A stretch of 63,980 bases of DNA, taken from the NCBI RefSeq assembly GCF_002270415.1, contig NZ_NNRI01000018.1, forward strand, positions 1-63,980, written 5' to 3'. Position numbers and translations under genes: made by a program. This DNA is from Mesorhizobium sophorae (GTDB taxonomy: Bacteria > Pseudomonadota > Alphaproteobacteria > Rhizobiales > Rhizobiaceae). The notes below the pieces were generated by a model. It was given only the letters and a program-made list of their open reading frames with translations. It ran no database searches and was not told the DNA's origin. Below are positions 45,540 through 53,652 of the stretch, in pieces; the first letter of the stretch is position 1, and each line of letters opens with the position of its first letter.

Positions 45540-46253
45540 ATGCGTTCAGGTGTGATTGCAAAGAAGGTGGGAATGACCCGCATCTACAACGATGCCGGGG
45601 AACATGTTCCCGTCACCGTTCTCCAGATGGAGAACTGTCAGGTCGTGGCGCAGCGCACGCAGGAGAAGAATGGCTACACTGCCGTTCAGCTCGGCGTTGG
45701 CCTTGCCAAGGTGAAGAACACGTCGAAGGCGCTGCGCGGCCATTTCGCGACCGCTTCCGTCGAGCCGAAGGCGAAGGTCGCCGAGTTCCGCGTCTCCGCC
45801 GACAACATGATCGATGTCGGCGCCGAGATCACCGTCGAGCATTTCGTCCCCGGCCAGAAGGTCGATGTGACGGGCACGACGATCGGCAAGGGTTTTCAGG
45901 GCGTCATCAAGCGCCACCACATGGGTGGTGGCCGCGCGACGCACGGTAACTCGGTCTCGCACCGTACGCACGGTTCGACCGGCCAGCGCCAGGACCCGGG
46001 CAAGGTGTTCAAGGGCAAGCATATGGCTGGCCACATGGGCGACACCCGCGTCACCACGCAGAATGTCGAGATCGTTTCGACCGACGCCGACCGCGGCCTG
46101 ATCCTGATCCGCGGTGCGGTTCCCGGATCGAAGGGCGCCTGGATCCTGGTCCGCGATGCGGCCAAGGTGGCACTGCCGGCCAATGCGCCGAAGCCTGCCG
46201 CGATCCGCGCCGTTGCTAAGAACGAGGCTCCGGCCACAGAGGGAGCGGAATAA
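45540..46253 (+). CDS. rplC: 50S ribosomal protein L3
   Basis: This 237-residue protein binds near the peptidyl transferase centre and starts 50S assembly. It begins MRSGVIAKKVGMTRIYNDAG and contains the conserved loop HHMGGGRATHGNSVSHRTHG (about 131-150), with the QRQDPGKVFKGKHMAGHMG motif next to it; the Gln in GQRQDP is the usual methylation site. A C-terminal Ala/Pro-rich tail makes it longer than E. coli L3 (209), as in other rhizobia. ATG at 45540 is used; the upstream GTG frame is noncoding. Its stop shares one base with the rplD start. Confidence 0.96.
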   Translation: MRSGVIAKKVGMTRIYNDAGEHVPVTVLQMENCQVVAQRTQEKNGYTAVQLGVGLAKVKNTSKALRGHFATASVEPKAKVAEFRVSADNMIDVGAEITVEHFVPGQKVDVTGTTIGKGFQGVIKRHHMGGGRATHGNSVSHRTHGSTGQRQDPGKVFKGKHMAGHMGDTRVTTQNVEIVSTDADRGLILIRGAVPGSKGAWILVRDAAKVALPANAPKPAAIRAVAKNEAPATEGAE

Positions 46254-46873
46254 TGGATCTCAAGATCACAACGCTTGGCGGCAAGGACGCCGGCAAGGTG
46301 GAACTCTCCGAGGAGATTTTCGGCCTTGATCCGCGCGAGGACATCCTGCAGCGCGTCGTGCGCTGGCAGCTCGCCAAGAAGCAGCAGGGCACCCACAAGG
46401 CCAAGGGCCGCGCCGAAATCGCGCGCACCGGCGCCAAGATGTACAAGCAGAAGGGTACGGGCCGCGCCCGTCACCATTCGGCACGCGCTCCGCAGTTCCG
46501 CGGCGGCGGCAAGGCCCACGGCCCGGTCGTTCGCAGCCACGAGCACGAACTGCCGAAGAAGGTTCGCGCGCTTGGCCTCAAGCATGCTCTCTCGGCCAAA
46601 GCCAAGAGCGCGTCGATCATCATCATCGACGAGCTGAAGCTGACCGAGGCCAAGACCAAGGCGCTGATCGCGAATTTCGCGACGCTGGGCCTGACCAACG
46701 CTTTGGTGATCGGCGGTGCCGAGCTTGACAAGAACTTCAAGCTGGCGGCGACGAACATCCCCAACATCGACGTGCTGCCCATCCAGGGCATCAACGTCTA
46801 CGACATTCTGCGCCGCGGCACGCTGGTCCTTTCGAAGGCCGCCGTCGAGGCTCTCGAGGAGCGCTTTAAATGA
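46253..46873 (+). CDS. rplD: 50S ribosomal protein L4
   Basis: This 206-residue protein lines the exit tunnel. The extended loop lies in KMYKQKGTGRARHHSARAPQ followed by FRGGGKAHGP (about 62-91), where macrolide-resistance changes occur in other bacteria; it reads as wild type. In gamma-proteobacteria L4 also represses the S10 operon through its leader; this is not known to me for rhizobia. It overlaps rplC by one base and rplW by four, consistent with coupled translation. Confidence 0.96.
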   Translation: MDLKITTLGGKDAGKVELSEEIFGLDPREDILQRVVRWQLAKKQQGTHKAKGRAEIARTGAKMYKQKGTGRARHHSARAPQFRGGGKAHGPVVRSHEHELPKKVRALGLKHALSAKAKSASIIIIDELKLTEAKTKALIANFATLGLTNALVIGGAELDKNFKLAATNIPNIDVLPIQGINVYDILRRGTLVLSKAAVEALEERFK

Positions 46874-47163
46874 CCGACCTTCGTCATTATGACGTGATCG
46901 TCTCGCCGGCGATCACCGAAAAGTCGACCATGGCCTCCGAGCAGAACCAGGTCGTCTTCAACGTCGCCAAGAAGGCGTCGAAGCCGGAAATCAAGGCCGC
47001 CGTCGAAGCGCTGTTCGGCGTCAAGGTGATGGCCGTGAACACACTTGTCCGCAAGGGCAAGATCAAGCGCTTCCGCGGCACGATCGGCCGCCAGAGCGAC
47101 GTCAAGAAGGCGATTGTGACATTGGCCGACGGCCAGTCGATCGACGTCGCGACGGGTCTCTGA
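46870..47163 (+). CDS. rplW: 50S ribosomal protein L23
   Basis: This 97-residue protein at the tunnel exit docks trigger factor and the signal recognition particle. It carries the standard ITEKSTMASEQNQVVFNVAK (about 16-35) and KVMAVNTLVRKGKIKRFRGT (about 51-70) blocks. It starts in an ATGA overlap with rplD. rplB follows after 22 bases. Length is within three residues of E. coli L23. Confidence 0.96.
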   Translation: MTDLRHYDVIVSPAITEKSTMASEQNQVVFNVAKKASKPEIKAAVEALFGVKVMAVNTLVRKGKIKRFRGTIGRQSDVKKAIVTLADGQSIDVATGL

Positions 47164-47185
47164 GCAAGGCCGCGAGGACAGAACA

Positions 47186-48019
47186 ATGGCACTGAAAAAA
47201 TTCAACCCGGTAACGCCGAGCACCCGCCAGCTGGTCATCGTCGACCGCTCGGGCCTCTACAAGGGCAAGCCCGTCAAGGGTCTGACCGAGGGCCTGACCA
47301 AGTCGGGCGGCCGCAACAACTACGGTCGCATCACCGCCCGCTTCATCGGTGGTGGCCACAAGCGTTCGTACCGCATCATCGACTTCAAGCGCCGCAAGTT
47401 CGACGTTGTCGGCACGGTCGAGCGCATCGAATACGATCCGAACCGCACCGCCTTCATCGCGCTCATCAAGTACGACGATGGCGAGCTGTCCTACATCATC
47501 GCTCCGCAGCGTCTGGCCCCCGGCGACAAGATCGTTTCCGGTGAAGCCGTCGACGTGAAGCCGGGCAATGCGATGCCGTTGGCCTCGATGCCGGTCGGCA
47601 CCATCGTCCACAACATCGAGCTGAAGCCGGGCAAGGGCGCCCAGGTTGCCCGTTCGGCAGGTGGCTACGGCCAGCTGGTCGGCCGCGACCAGGGCATGGC
47701 GATCCTGCGCCTCAACTCGGGCGAGCAGCGTGTCGTGCACGGCTCCTGCATGGCCACCGTCGGTGCCGTGTCCAATCCGGACCATGGCAACATCAACGAC
47801 GGCAAGGCTGGTCGTACGGTTTGGCGTGGCAAGCGTCCGCACAATCGCGGCGTGACCATGAACCCGGTCGACCATCCGCACGGCGGCGGCGAAGGCCGCA
47901 CCTCGGGTGGCAGGCATCCGGTTTCGCCTTGGGGCAAGCCGACCAAGGGCAAGAAGACGCGGTCCAACAAGGCGACCGACAAGTTCATCCTGCGCTCGCG
48001 CCATCAGCGCAAGAGCTAA
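47186..48019 (+). CDS. rplB: 50S ribosomal protein L2
   Basis: This 277-residue protein is essential for peptidyl transferase activity and subunit joining. Recognisable blocks are NPVTPSTRQLVIVD, GRNNYGRITARFIGGGHKRS (about 43-62), the RSAGGYGQLVGRDQG loop and the C-terminal MNPVDHPHGGGEGRTSGGRH (about 225-244) holding the key histidine. Length is close to E. coli L2 (273). It sits between rplW and rpsS in conserved order. Confidence 0.97.
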   Translation: MALKKFNPVTPSTRQLVIVDRSGLYKGKPVKGLTEGLTKSGGRNNYGRITARFIGGGHKRSYRIIDFKRRKFDVVGTVERIEYDPNRTAFIALIKYDDGELSYIIAPQRLAPGDKIVSGEAVDVKPGNAMPLASMPVGTIVHNIELKPGKGAQVARSAGGYGQLVGRDQGMAILRLNSGEQRVVHGSCMATVGAVSNPDHGNINDGKAGRTVWRGKRPHNRGVTMNPVDHPHGGGEGRTSGGRHPVSPWGKPTKGKKTRSNKATDKFILRSRHQRKS

Positions 48020-48035
48020 GAAGAGGTAACGCCAA

Positions 48036-48314
48036 GTGACTCGTTCTATTTGGAAAGGCCCCTTCATCGACGGCTACCTTCTCAAGAAGGTGGACAAGGT
48101 TCGTGAAGGTGGTCGCAATGAGGTGATCAAGATGTGGAGCCGTCGCTCCACCATCCTGCCGCAGTTCGTCGGCTTCACCTTCGGTGTCTACAACGGCCAG
48201 AAGCATGTTCCCGTCTCGGTGAACGAGGACATGGTCGGTCACAAGTTCGGTGAATTCGCTCCGACCCGGACCTATTACGGTCACGGCGCGGATAAGAAGG
48301 CGAAGAGGAAATAA
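48036..48314 (+). CDS. rpsS: 30S ribosomal protein S19
   Basis: This 92-residue 30S head protein forms an intersubunit bridge and binds next to S13. The sequence MTRSIWKGPFIDGYLLKKVD, the IKMWSRRSTILPQFVGFTFG block (about 30-49) and GHKFGEFAPTRTYYGHGADK are typical. The start is GTG at 48036, fixed by the family N-terminus. Length equals E. coli S19. rplV begins two bases after its stop. Confidence 0.96.
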   Translation: MTRSIWKGPFIDGYLLKKVDKVREGGRNEVIKMWSRRSTILPQFVGFTFGVYNGQKHVPVSVNEDMVGHKFGEFAPTRTYYGHGADKKAKRK

Positions 48315-48316
48315 TC

Positions 48317-48706
48317 ATGGGCAAGGCCAAAGCTCCGCGCAGGCTTGCTGACAACGAAGCGCGCGCCGTATTGCGCACGATCCGTATCAGCCCGCAGAAG
48401 CTGAACCTCGTTGCCGCGCTGATCCGCGGCAAGAAGGTCGCGACAGCGCTTTCCGATCTCGAATTTTCGGCCAAGCGGATTTCCGGCACGGTCAAGAAGA
48501 CGCTGGAATCGGCAATCGCCAACGCGGAAAACAACCACGACCTCGACGTCGACGCACTGATCGTGGCGGAAGCCTATGTCGGCAAGTCGATCGTCATGAA
48601 GCGGTTCCATGCCCGTGGTCGTGGTCGCGCCAGCCGTATCGAGAAGCCGTTCTCGCACCTCACGATCGTCGTTCGTGAAGTCGAAGAAAAAGGGGAGGCC
48701 GCATAA
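48317..48706 (+). CDS. rplV: 50S ribosomal protein L22
   Basis: This 129-residue protein binds all 23S rRNA domains and reaches the tunnel with its beta hairpin. It includes RTIRISPQKLNLVAALIRGK (about 20-39) and the hairpin end KRFHARGRGRASRIEKPFSH (about 95-114). It is longer than E. coli L22 (110), mainly by N- and C-terminal additions seen in alphaproteobacteria. The stop shares one base with the rpsC start. Confidence 0.96.
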   Translation: MGKAKAPRRLADNEARAVLRTIRISPQKLNLVAALIRGKKVATALSDLEFSAKRISGTVKKTLESAIANAENNHDLDVDALIVAEAYVGKSIVMKRFHARGRGRASRIEKPFSHLTIVVREVEEKGEAA

Positions 48707-49431
48707 TGGGCCAGAAAGTCAATCCGATCGGTCTTCGCCTCGGCATCAACCGCACCTGGGATTCGCGCTGGTTCGCGAACACCGGCGAGTACGGCAAACT
48801 GCTGCATGAGGACATCAAGATCCGCAAGTATCTTGAGAAGGAACTCAAGCAGGCCGCGATCTCGAAGGTCGTCATCGAGCGTCCGCACAAGAAGTGCCGC
48901 GTCACCATCCACGCCGCGCGCCCGGGTCTGATCATCGGCAAGAAGGGCGCCGACATCGAGAAGCTTCGCAAGAAGCTGATGGAGATGACGAAGTCCGAGA
49001 CGCACCTCAACATCGTTGAAGTGCGCAAGCCGGAAATCGACGCGACCCTGGTCGCCCAGTCGATCGCCCAGCAGCTCGAGCGTCGTATCGCGTTCCGTCG
49101 CGCCATGAAGCGCGCCGTGCAGTCGGCGATGCGCCTTGGTGCCGAAGGCATCCGCATCAACTGCGCCGGCCGTCTTGGCGGTGCTGAGATTGCGCGCATG
49201 GAATGGTACCGCGAAGGCCGCGTGCCGCTGCATACGCTGCGCGCCGATGTCGACTACGGCACGGCCGAGGCGAACACGGCCTACGGCATCTGCGGCGTCA
49301 AGGTCTGGGTGTTCAAGGGCGAGATCCTCGAGCACGACCCGATGGCTTCGGAACGTCGTGCGACCGAGGGTGATGCTGCACATGGCGGTGGTGGTGATCG
49401 CGAACGCGGTCGTCGTCGCGAAAACGCCTGA
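48706..49431 (+). CDS. rpsC: 30S ribosomal protein S3
   Basis: This 241-residue protein lies at the mRNA entry site and has helicase activity with S4 and S5. The KH domain shows PGLIIGKKGADIEKLRKKLM (about 73-92), and the C-terminal domain has INCAGRLGGAEIARMEWYRE (about 153-172). A charged Gly/Arg-rich tail ends the protein. It starts MGQKVNPIGLRLGINRTWDS, the standard N-terminus. It overlaps rplV by one base; rplP starts 27 bases later. Confidence 0.97.
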   Translation: MGQKVNPIGLRLGINRTWDSRWFANTGEYGKLLHEDIKIRKYLEKELKQAAISKVVIERPHKKCRVTIHAARPGLIIGKKGADIEKLRKKLMEMTKSETHLNIVEVRKPEIDATLVAQSIAQQLERRIAFRRAMKRAVQSAMRLGAEGIRINCAGRLGGAEIARMEWYREGRVPLHTLRADVDYGTAEANTAYGICGVKVWVFKGEILEHDPMASERRATEGDAAHGGGGDRERGRRRENA

Positions 49432-49458
49432 GACATTTAGGAATTTGGAGTTAGAACG

Positions 49459-49872
49459 ATGCTGCAGCCAAAGCGCACAAAGTTCCGCAAGCAGTTTAAG
49501 GGCCGTATCCATGGTACCGCAAAGGGCGGCACCAACCTGGATTTCGGTGGTTTCGGGCTGAAGGCGCTTGAGCCGAATCGCGTCACCGCACGTGAGATCG
49601 AGGCGGCCCGCCGCGCGATCACCCGTGAAATGAAGCGCGCCGGTCGCGTCTGGATCCGTATTTTCCCGGACGTACCGGTCACTTCGAAGCCGACCGAAGT
49701 CCGCATGGGCAAGGGCAAGGGCGCTGTCGACTACTGGGCGGCGCGCGTCAAGCCGGGCCGCATCATGTTCGAGATCGACGGCGTCAATGAAGAAACCGCC
49801 CGTGAGGCACTGCGTCTCGGCGCGGCCAAGCTCTCGGTCAAGACGCGCTTCGTGCAGCGCATCGCAGAATAA
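49459..49872 (+). CDS. rplP: 50S ribosomal protein L16
   Basis: This 137-residue protein helps position A-site tRNA. Features are MLQPKRTKFRKQFKGRIHGT, the loop EPNRVTAREIEAARRAITRE (about 38-57) and RVWIRIFPDVPVTSKPTEVR with MGKGKGAVDYW (about 61-91). Length matches E. coli L16 (136). It is followed 13 bases later by rpmC, in the standard S10-operon order. Confidence 0.97.
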   Translation: MLQPKRTKFRKQFKGRIHGTAKGGTNLDFGGFGLKALEPNRVTAREIEAARRAITREMKRAGRVWIRIFPDVPVTSKPTEVRMGKGKGAVDYWAARVKPGRIMFEIDGVNEETAREALRLGAAKLSVKTRFVQRIAE

Positions 49873-49885
49873 GGACGGGCTGATC

Positions 49886-50086
49886 ATGAAAGCCGAAGAC
49901 ATCCGGACCAAGACCCAGGACCAGCTGACCGACGACTTGGCCAGCCTGAAGAAGGAGCAGTTCAACCTGCGCTTCCAGAAGGCCACCGGCCAGCTCGAGA
50001 AGACCGCGCGCGTGAGACAGGTCCGTAAGGACATTGCGCGTATCAAGACCATCGCTGCGGAAAAGTCCGCGGCTAAGAAGGCTTAA
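49886..50086 (+). CDS. rpmC: 50S ribosomal protein L29
   Basis: This 66-residue helical protein sits near the tunnel exit. It reads MKAEDIRTKTQDQLTDDLAS and contains the signature KKEQFNLRFQKATGQLEKTA with RVRQVRKDIARIKTI. ATG at 49886 is chosen; an upstream frame overlapping rplP is not coding. rpsQ follows after 11 bases. Length is usual for L29. Confidence 0.95.
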   Translation: MKAEDIRTKTQDQLTDDLASLKKEQFNLRFQKATGQLEKTARVRQVRKDIARIKTIAAEKSAAKKA

Positions 50087-50097
50087 GGACGAAAACC

Positions 50098-50337
50098 ATG
50101 CCAAAGCGCATTCTGCAGGGCACCGTCGTCAGCGACAAGAACGAGAAGACGGTTGTCGTCAAGGTCGAACGGCGCTTCACGCATCCCGTGATGAAGAAGA
50201 CCGTGCGCATGACTAAGAAGTACAAGGCGCACGACGAGAACAACGCCCACAAGGTTGGCGATCAGGTGTTCATCCAGGAATCGAAGCCGATTTCCAAGGA
50301 CAAGCGCTGGATCGTCGTGTCTTCGGACCAGGCGTAA
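50098..50337 (+). CDS. rpsQ: 30S ribosomal protein S17
   Basis: This 79-residue OB-fold protein binds 16S rRNA early in 30S assembly. It has LQGTVVSDKNEKTVVVKVER (about 5-24), HPVMKKTVRMTKKYKAHDEN (about 28-47) and the ESKPISKDKRWIVV end. It closes the tightly packed S10 group. A hairpin (gggaggggct/agcccgtccc, near 50361-50384) lies in the 71-base gap before rplN and may mark the S10/spc operon boundary. Confidence 0.95.
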   Translation: MPKRILQGTVVSDKNEKTVVVKVERRFTHPVMKKTVRMTKKYKAHDENNAHKVGDQVFIQESKPISKDKRWIVVSSDQA

Positions 50338-50408
50338 ACAACGAATTTTGGACAGACCGGGGAGGGGCTTTGAGCCCGTCCCGTTAGAAAAGAAGAAGGC
50401 GGCCAGTC

Positions 50409-50777
50409 ATGATTCAGATGCAAACAAACCTCGACGTCGCGGATAATTCCGGCGCCCGTCGTGTCATGTGCATCAAGGTGCTGGGCGGCTCGAAGCGGAA
50501 ATACGCTTCCGTGGGCGACATCATCGTGGTGTCGATCAAGGAAGCCATCCCGCGCGGCCGCGTGAAGAAGGGCGATGTGATGAAGGCGGTCGTGGTTCGC
50601 ACGGCCAAGGACATCCGCCGCCCGGACGGCAGCGTGATCCGTTTCGACAAGAACGCAGCCGTTCTCGTCGACAACAAGAAAGAGCCGATCGGCACGCGTA
50701 TCTTCGGACCGGTTCCGCGCGAACTCCGCGCCAAGAACCACATGAAGATCATCTCGCTCGCGCCAGAAGTGCTGTAA
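50409..50777 (+). CDS. rplN: 50S ribosomal protein L14
   Basis: This 122-residue protein forms an intersubunit bridge with h14 of 16S rRNA. It begins MIQMQTNLDVADNSGARRVM, with the KKGDVMKAVVVRTAKDIRRP block (about 53-72) and the RELRAKNHMKIISLAPEVL end. It opens the spc group (rplN-rplX-rplE-rpsN-rpsH-rplF-rplR-rpsE-rpmD-rplO-secY). rplX follows after 12 bases. Confidence 0.97.
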   Translation: MIQMQTNLDVADNSGARRVMCIKVLGGSKRKYASVGDIIVVSIKEAIPRGRVKKGDVMKAVVVRTAKDIRRPDGSVIRFDKNAAVLVDNKKEPIGTRIFGPVPRELRAKNHMKIISLAPEVL

Positions 50778-50789
50778 GGAGCCGGACCA

Positions 50790-51104
50790 ATGCAAAAGAT
50801 TAGAAAAGGCGACAAGGTCGTCGTGCTGGCCGGCAAGGACAAGGGCCGTTCGGGCGAAGTCCTCTCGGTTCAGCCGAAGGAAGACACCGCGCTGGTGCGC
50901 GGCGTCAACATGATCCGTCGTCACCAGAAGCAGTCCCAGTCCCAAGAGGGCGGGATCATCACCAAGGAAGCGCCGATCCAGCTGTCGAACATCGCGCTGG
51001 CCGACCCCAAGGATGGCAAGCCGACCCGCGTCGGCTTCATCTTCCAGAAGGACGGCAAGAAGGTGCGCGTCGCCAAGCGCTCGGGAGAAGTCATCAATGG
51101 CTAA
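50790..51104 (+). CDS. rplX: 50S ribosomal protein L24
   Basis: This 104-residue assembly-initiator protein contains a KOW motif (KIRKGDKVVVLAGKDKGRSG, about 3-22) followed by VRGVNMIRRHQKQSQSQEGG and a C-terminal KVRVAKRSGEVING. Length equals E. coli L24. Its stop lies 8 bases inside the rplE gene, so L24 and L5 are probably translationally coupled. Confidence 0.96.
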   Translation: MQKIRKGDKVVVLAGKDKGRSGEVLSVQPKEDTALVRGVNMIRRHQKQSQSQEGGIITKEAPIQLSNIALADPKDGKPTRVGFIFQKDGKKVRVAKRSGEVING

Positions 51105-51696
51105 GGCTCAAACCACGAAGCCCAAGGCTGAAAGCAAGCAGTCCAAGGCTCAGAACACGCCGCGCCTCAAGCAGGTCTACAACGAGACCATCCGCAAGGC
51201 GCTGCAGGAGCAGTTCGGCTACGACAACGAGATGCAGGTTCCGCGCATCGACAAGATCGTGCTGAACATGGGCGTTGGCGAAGCGACCGGCGATTCGAAG
51301 AAGCCTTCGATCGCGGCCGAAGACCTGGCGATGATCGCCGGCCAGAAGGCCGTCGTCACCCGCGCCCGCAACTCCATCGCCGGCTTCAAGGTCCGCGAGA
51401 AGATGCCGATCGGCGCCAAGGTCACGCTGCGCAAGGAACGCATGTACGAGTTCCTCGACCGCCTCGTGAACATCGCACTGCCACGCGTCCGCGACTTCCG
51501 TGGACTCAATCCGAAGAGCTTCGATGGCCGTGGCAACTATGCCATGGGCATCAAGGAACACATCGTGTTCCCGGAGATCAACTACGACAAGGTTGATCAG
51601 ATCTGGGGCATGGACGTCATCGTTTGTACGACTGCGAAGACGGACGACGAAGCCAGGGCTTTGCTCAAGGCTTTCAACTTCCCCTTCCGCCAGTAA
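51097..51696 (+). CDS. rplE: 50S ribosomal protein L5
   Basis: This 199-residue protein binds 5S rRNA and contacts P-site tRNA. The core starts at PRLKQVYNETIRKALQEQFG (about 22-41), with PRIDKIVLNMGVGEATGDSK, AGQKAVVTRARNSIAGFKVR and LPRVRDFRGLNPKSFDGRGN. A Lys/Gln-rich N-terminal extension of about 20 residues makes it longer than E. coli L5 (179). ATG at 51097 is used because of the good GGGAG upstream; a start inside the extension cannot be excluded. Confidence 0.96.
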   Translation: MAKAQTTKPKAESKQSKAQNTPRLKQVYNETIRKALQEQFGYDNEMQVPRIDKIVLNMGVGEATGDSKKPSIAAEDLAMIAGQKAVVTRARNSIAGFKVREKMPIGAKVTLRKERMYEFLDRLVNIALPRVRDFRGLNPKSFDGRGNYAMGIKEHIVFPEINYDKVDQIWGMDVIVCTTAKTDDEARALLKAFNFPFRQ

Positions 51697-51723
51697 CGGC
51701 AGCGAGAAAAGGAAAAATCTGAA

Positions 51724-52029
51724 ATGGCAAAGACCAGCTCAGTCGAGAAGAACAACAGGCGCCGCAAGCTTGCCGACCAGTACGGTCCCAAGCGCGCTGC
51801 GCTCAAGGCGATCATCATGGATCAGTCCAAGCCGATGGAAGAGCGTTTCCGCGCTCAGCTCAAGCTTGCTGCCATGCCGCGCAACTCGGCCAAGATCCGC
51901 ATCCGCAACCGCTGCGAAGTCACCGGCCGTCCGCGCGCCTACTATCGCAAGCTCAAAGTATCGCGCATCGCGCTCCGTGATCTCGGCAATAACGGCCAGA
52001 TCCCGGGCCTGGTCAAGTCGAGCTGGTAA
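51724..52029 (+). CDS. rpsN: 30S ribosomal protein S14
   Basis: This 101-residue protein belongs to the long, zinc-independent S14 type: the C-terminal region IRIRNRCEVTGRPRAYYRKL (about 59-78) has a single cysteine rather than the CxxC pairs of the short form. It ends NNGQIPGLVKSSW as usual. It assembles late in the 30S head. rpsH starts 12 bases later, with GGAGG before its ATG. Confidence 0.96.
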   Translation: MAKTSSVEKNNRRRKLADQYGPKRAALKAIIMDQSKPMEERFRAQLKLAAMPRNSAKIRIRNRCEVTGRPRAYYRKLKVSRIALRDLGNNGQIPGLVKSSW

Positions 52030-52041
52030 GGAGGACATAAC

Positions 52042-52440
52042 ATGTCATTGAGCGATCCTCTCGGCGATATGCTGACCCGCATCCGCAACGCCTACGGCCG
52101 CAAGAAGTCGAGCGTCTCGACGCCGGCCTCGCGCCTGCGTACCCGCGTCCTCGACGTGCTGAAGGCTGAAGGCTATATCCGCGATTACAGCCAGACCGAC
52201 TTCGACAACGGCAAGTCCGAAATCGAGATCGAGCTGAAGTATTTCGACGGCGCGCCCGTCGTGCGCGAAATCGCCCGCGTTTCGAAGCCTGGCCGCCGCG
52301 TCTACGTTTCGGCCAAGTCGATTCCGCACGTCGCCAACGGCCTCGGCATCGCCATCCTTTCGACACCGAAGGGCGTGATGGCCGACCACGAAGCGCGTGA
52401 ACAGAACGTCGGTGGTGAAATCCTCTGCCAGATCTTCTGA
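52042..52440 (+). CDS. rpsH: 30S ribosomal protein S8
   Basis: This 132-residue protein binds the central domain of 16S rRNA. It has SDPLGDMLTRIRNAYGRKKS (about 3-22), KPGRRVYVSAKSIPHVANGL (about 83-102) and ISTPKGVM with a C-terminal QNVGGEILCQIF. In E. coli S8 represses the spc operon by binding mRNA near L5; whether this holds here cannot be told. A 91-base gap with a short hairpin precedes rplF. Confidence 0.96.
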   Translation: MSLSDPLGDMLTRIRNAYGRKKSSVSTPASRLRTRVLDVLKAEGYIRDYSQTDFDNGKSEIEIELKYFDGAPVVREIARVSKPGRRVYVSAKSIPHVANGLGIAILSTPKGVMADHEAREQNVGGEILCQIF

Positions 52441-52531
52441 TCTGGCGTGATCGGAAAAATTGGAATCCGGTCTTCGGGGTCATGCCCGGAAGACAGAGAC
52501 CTGAAACAAGAGAAGTGACGAGGACAACAAA

Positions 52532-53065
52532 ATGTCTCGTATTGGAAAGAAACCCGTTTCGCTGCCGCAGGGCGTGACCGCGACCGTCAACGGCCAGACC
52601 GTGACGGCGAAGGGCCCCAAGGGCGAGCTGAAGTTCGTGGTGAACGAAGAAGTGCTGGTCAAGATGGAAGGTAGCGAGATCGCTGTCCAGCCGCGCGACC
52701 AGACCAAGACGGCGCGCTCCAAGTGGGGCATGTCGCGCACGCAGATCGTCAACATCCTGCAGGGTGTGAAGGACGGCTTCGAGAAGAAGCTCGAGATCAC
52801 CGGCGTCGGCTATCGCGCCGCCATGCAGGGCAAGAACCTGCAGCTGGCACTTGGCTTCAGCCATGACGTCGTCTACGAGACGCCGGCGGGCATCACGATC
52901 GCTGTGCCGAAGCCGACGGAAATCACCGTGACCGGCATCGATAAGCAGCAGGTCGGCCAGGTTGCCGCCGAGATCCGCGAATACCGTGGTCCCGAGCCCT
53001 ACAAGGGCAAGGGCGTCCGCTACGCTGGCGAGAAGATCGTCCGCAAGGAAGGTAAGAAGAAGTAG
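52532..53065 (+). CDS. rplF: 50S ribosomal protein L6
   Basis: This 177-residue protein supports the factor-binding site near the sarcin-ricin loop. It consists of two similar halves, beginning MSRIGKKPVSLPQGVTATVN and ending with the conserved RGPEPYKGKGVRYAGEKIVR (about 150-169). Length equals E. coli L6. A hairpin ccgaaaagt/acttttcgg (about 53079-53101) follows in the 140-base gap before rplR. Confidence 0.97.
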   Translation: MSRIGKKPVSLPQGVTATVNGQTVTAKGPKGELKFVVNEEVLVKMEGSEIAVQPRDQTKTARSKWGMSRTQIVNILQGVKDGFEKKLEITGVGYRAAMQGKNLQLALGFSHDVVYETPAGITIAVPKPTEITVTGIDKQQVGQVAAEIREYRGPEPYKGKGVRYAGEKIVRKEGKKK

Positions 53066-53205
53066 TGGGCTTTGCCCCGAAAAGTTGCAGACTTTTCGGA
53101 AAGGTCCAAGCCAAAGAAGTGTAACGCCGCGGGGAGCGGTCGCGGGAGGCGCTTTCGCCTACCGCATATGGCGGCCCCCGTTTTTTGAAGGCAAGGAAGA
53201 CTATC

Positions 53206-53565
53206 ATGGGTACCAAGGAATCCACGCAGCGCCGTGCGCAGCGCGTCCGTCGCCAGATCAAGAAGGTCGCCGGCGAGCGTCCGCGTCTGTCGGTTCACCG
53301 CACGTCGAAGAACATCTATGTGCAGGTCATCGACGACGCCAAGGGCCACACCATCGTCGCTGCCTCGACGCTTGAGAAGGACCTCAAGGGTTCGCTCAAG
53401 ACCGGCGCCGACACTGCCGCTGCCGCCGCGATCGGCAAGCTGATCGCCGAGCGCGCCACCAAGGCCGGTGTCAAGGAAGTCGTCTTCGACCGCGGCGCCT
53501 ACATCTATCACGGCCGCGTCAAGGCGCTCGCCGAGGCCGCCCGTGAAGGTGGTCTGAGCTTCTAA
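53206..53565 (+). CDS. rplR: 50S ribosomal protein L18
   Basis: This 119-residue protein binds 5S rRNA with L5 and L25. It has RVRRQIKKVAGERPRLSVHR (about 12-31), NIYVQVIDDAKGHTIVAAST and the FDRGAYIYHGRVKALAEAAR block (about 95-114) near the end. ATG at 53206 is chosen because GGAAG lies at good spacing and the family starts shortly before the basic segment; the upstream in-frame ATG at 53185 is less likely. rpsE starts 87 bases later. Confidence 0.95.
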   Translation: MGTKESTQRRAQRVRRQIKKVAGERPRLSVHRTSKNIYVQVIDDAKGHTIVAASTLEKDLKGSLKTGADTAAAAAIGKLIAERATKAGVKEVVFDRGAYIYHGRVKALAEAAREGGLSF

Positions 53566-53652
53566 ATCCAAGGAATTTCGCCCCCGGGTGACCCACAGAG
53601 GCGCCGGATCTTATCAGCAACCGTGCTTCCGGAAAAAAACAAGGAACAGGAT